Assembly (NCBI GenBank): GCA_937930605.1
Contig: CALHBZ010000271.1
Coordinates: 1 to 7,611 of the forward strand
Source of the DNA: Streptococcus oralis
GTDB lineage: Bacteria; Bacillota; Bacilli; Lactobacillales; Streptococcaceae
Direction of reading: 5' to 3'
DNA length: 7,611 nt
Shown here: piece by piece, positions 6,411 to 7,611 of the stretch
Numbering within the stretch: position 1 is the stretch's first letter
How the letters are laid out: each line of letters starts with the position of its first letter
Made by a program: the position numbers and the translations under genes
Notes under the pieces: model-generated
What the model saw: only the letters and a program-made list of their open reading frames with translations
Told to the model about the DNA's origin: nothing
Databases searched by the model: none

Positions 6411-7611
<1,201 letters not shown>

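Overview
The window is part of a sialic acid (N-acetylneuraminate, Neu5Ac) harvesting and catabolism locus. It comes from a low-GC Gram-positive coccus of the Streptococcus mitis / S. oralis / S. pneumoniae group. The species assignment rests on three things: a pneumococcal-type cell-wall-anchored NanA sialidase with an LPxTG-class signal (LPDTG), a BOX-type interspersed repeat, and a Sat-type sialic acid ABC transporter. All genes lie on the minus strand, so the text below runs from right to left.

Region by region: (1) 7611-6427 is the 3' end of a sialidase gene. It encodes the last part of the catalytic domain, a linker with three 37-residue tandem repeats, and an LPDTG sorting signal, and it is closed by an intrinsic terminator at 6373-6338. 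(2) 6302-6202 is a promoter/operator module, followed by nanE (ManNAc-6-P epimerase, 6168-5470). (3) 5469-5356 carries an excellent cre (CcpA) box ahead of the solute-binding lipoprotein gene (5355-4027). (4) 4026-3830 is a 197-bp spacer with three hairpins, a likely transcript-tapering device, followed by the two permease genes (3829-2942 and 2926-2087). (5) 2089-1981 is a BOX repeat made of boxA and boxC with no boxB, followed by a long near-perfect inverted repeat (1968-1906). (6) yhcH (1859-1407) and a DUF624/YesL-like membrane protein gene (1387-743) follow. (7) 731-631 is a second promoter/operator module with exactly the same spacing as that of nanE, driving a Neu5Ac lyase gene (572 to beyond the left edge).

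Working together: the sialidase releases Neu5Ac at the cell surface. The lipoprotein and two permeases import it; no ATPase gene is present here, so a shared one is expected. The YhcH protein probably equilibrates Neu5Ac anomers. The lyase splits Neu5Ac into ManNAc and pyruvate, and NanE converts ManNAc-6-P to GlcNAc-6-P. The ManNAc kinase and the regulator are not in the window and would be expected beyond the left edge.

This is a known kind of pathway and I see no new enzyme system. The parts most worth a second look are non-coding: the twin 101-bp promoter modules, the two unusual hairpin regions, the minimal BOX element, and the compact gene order in which the sialidase sits directly next to nanE.
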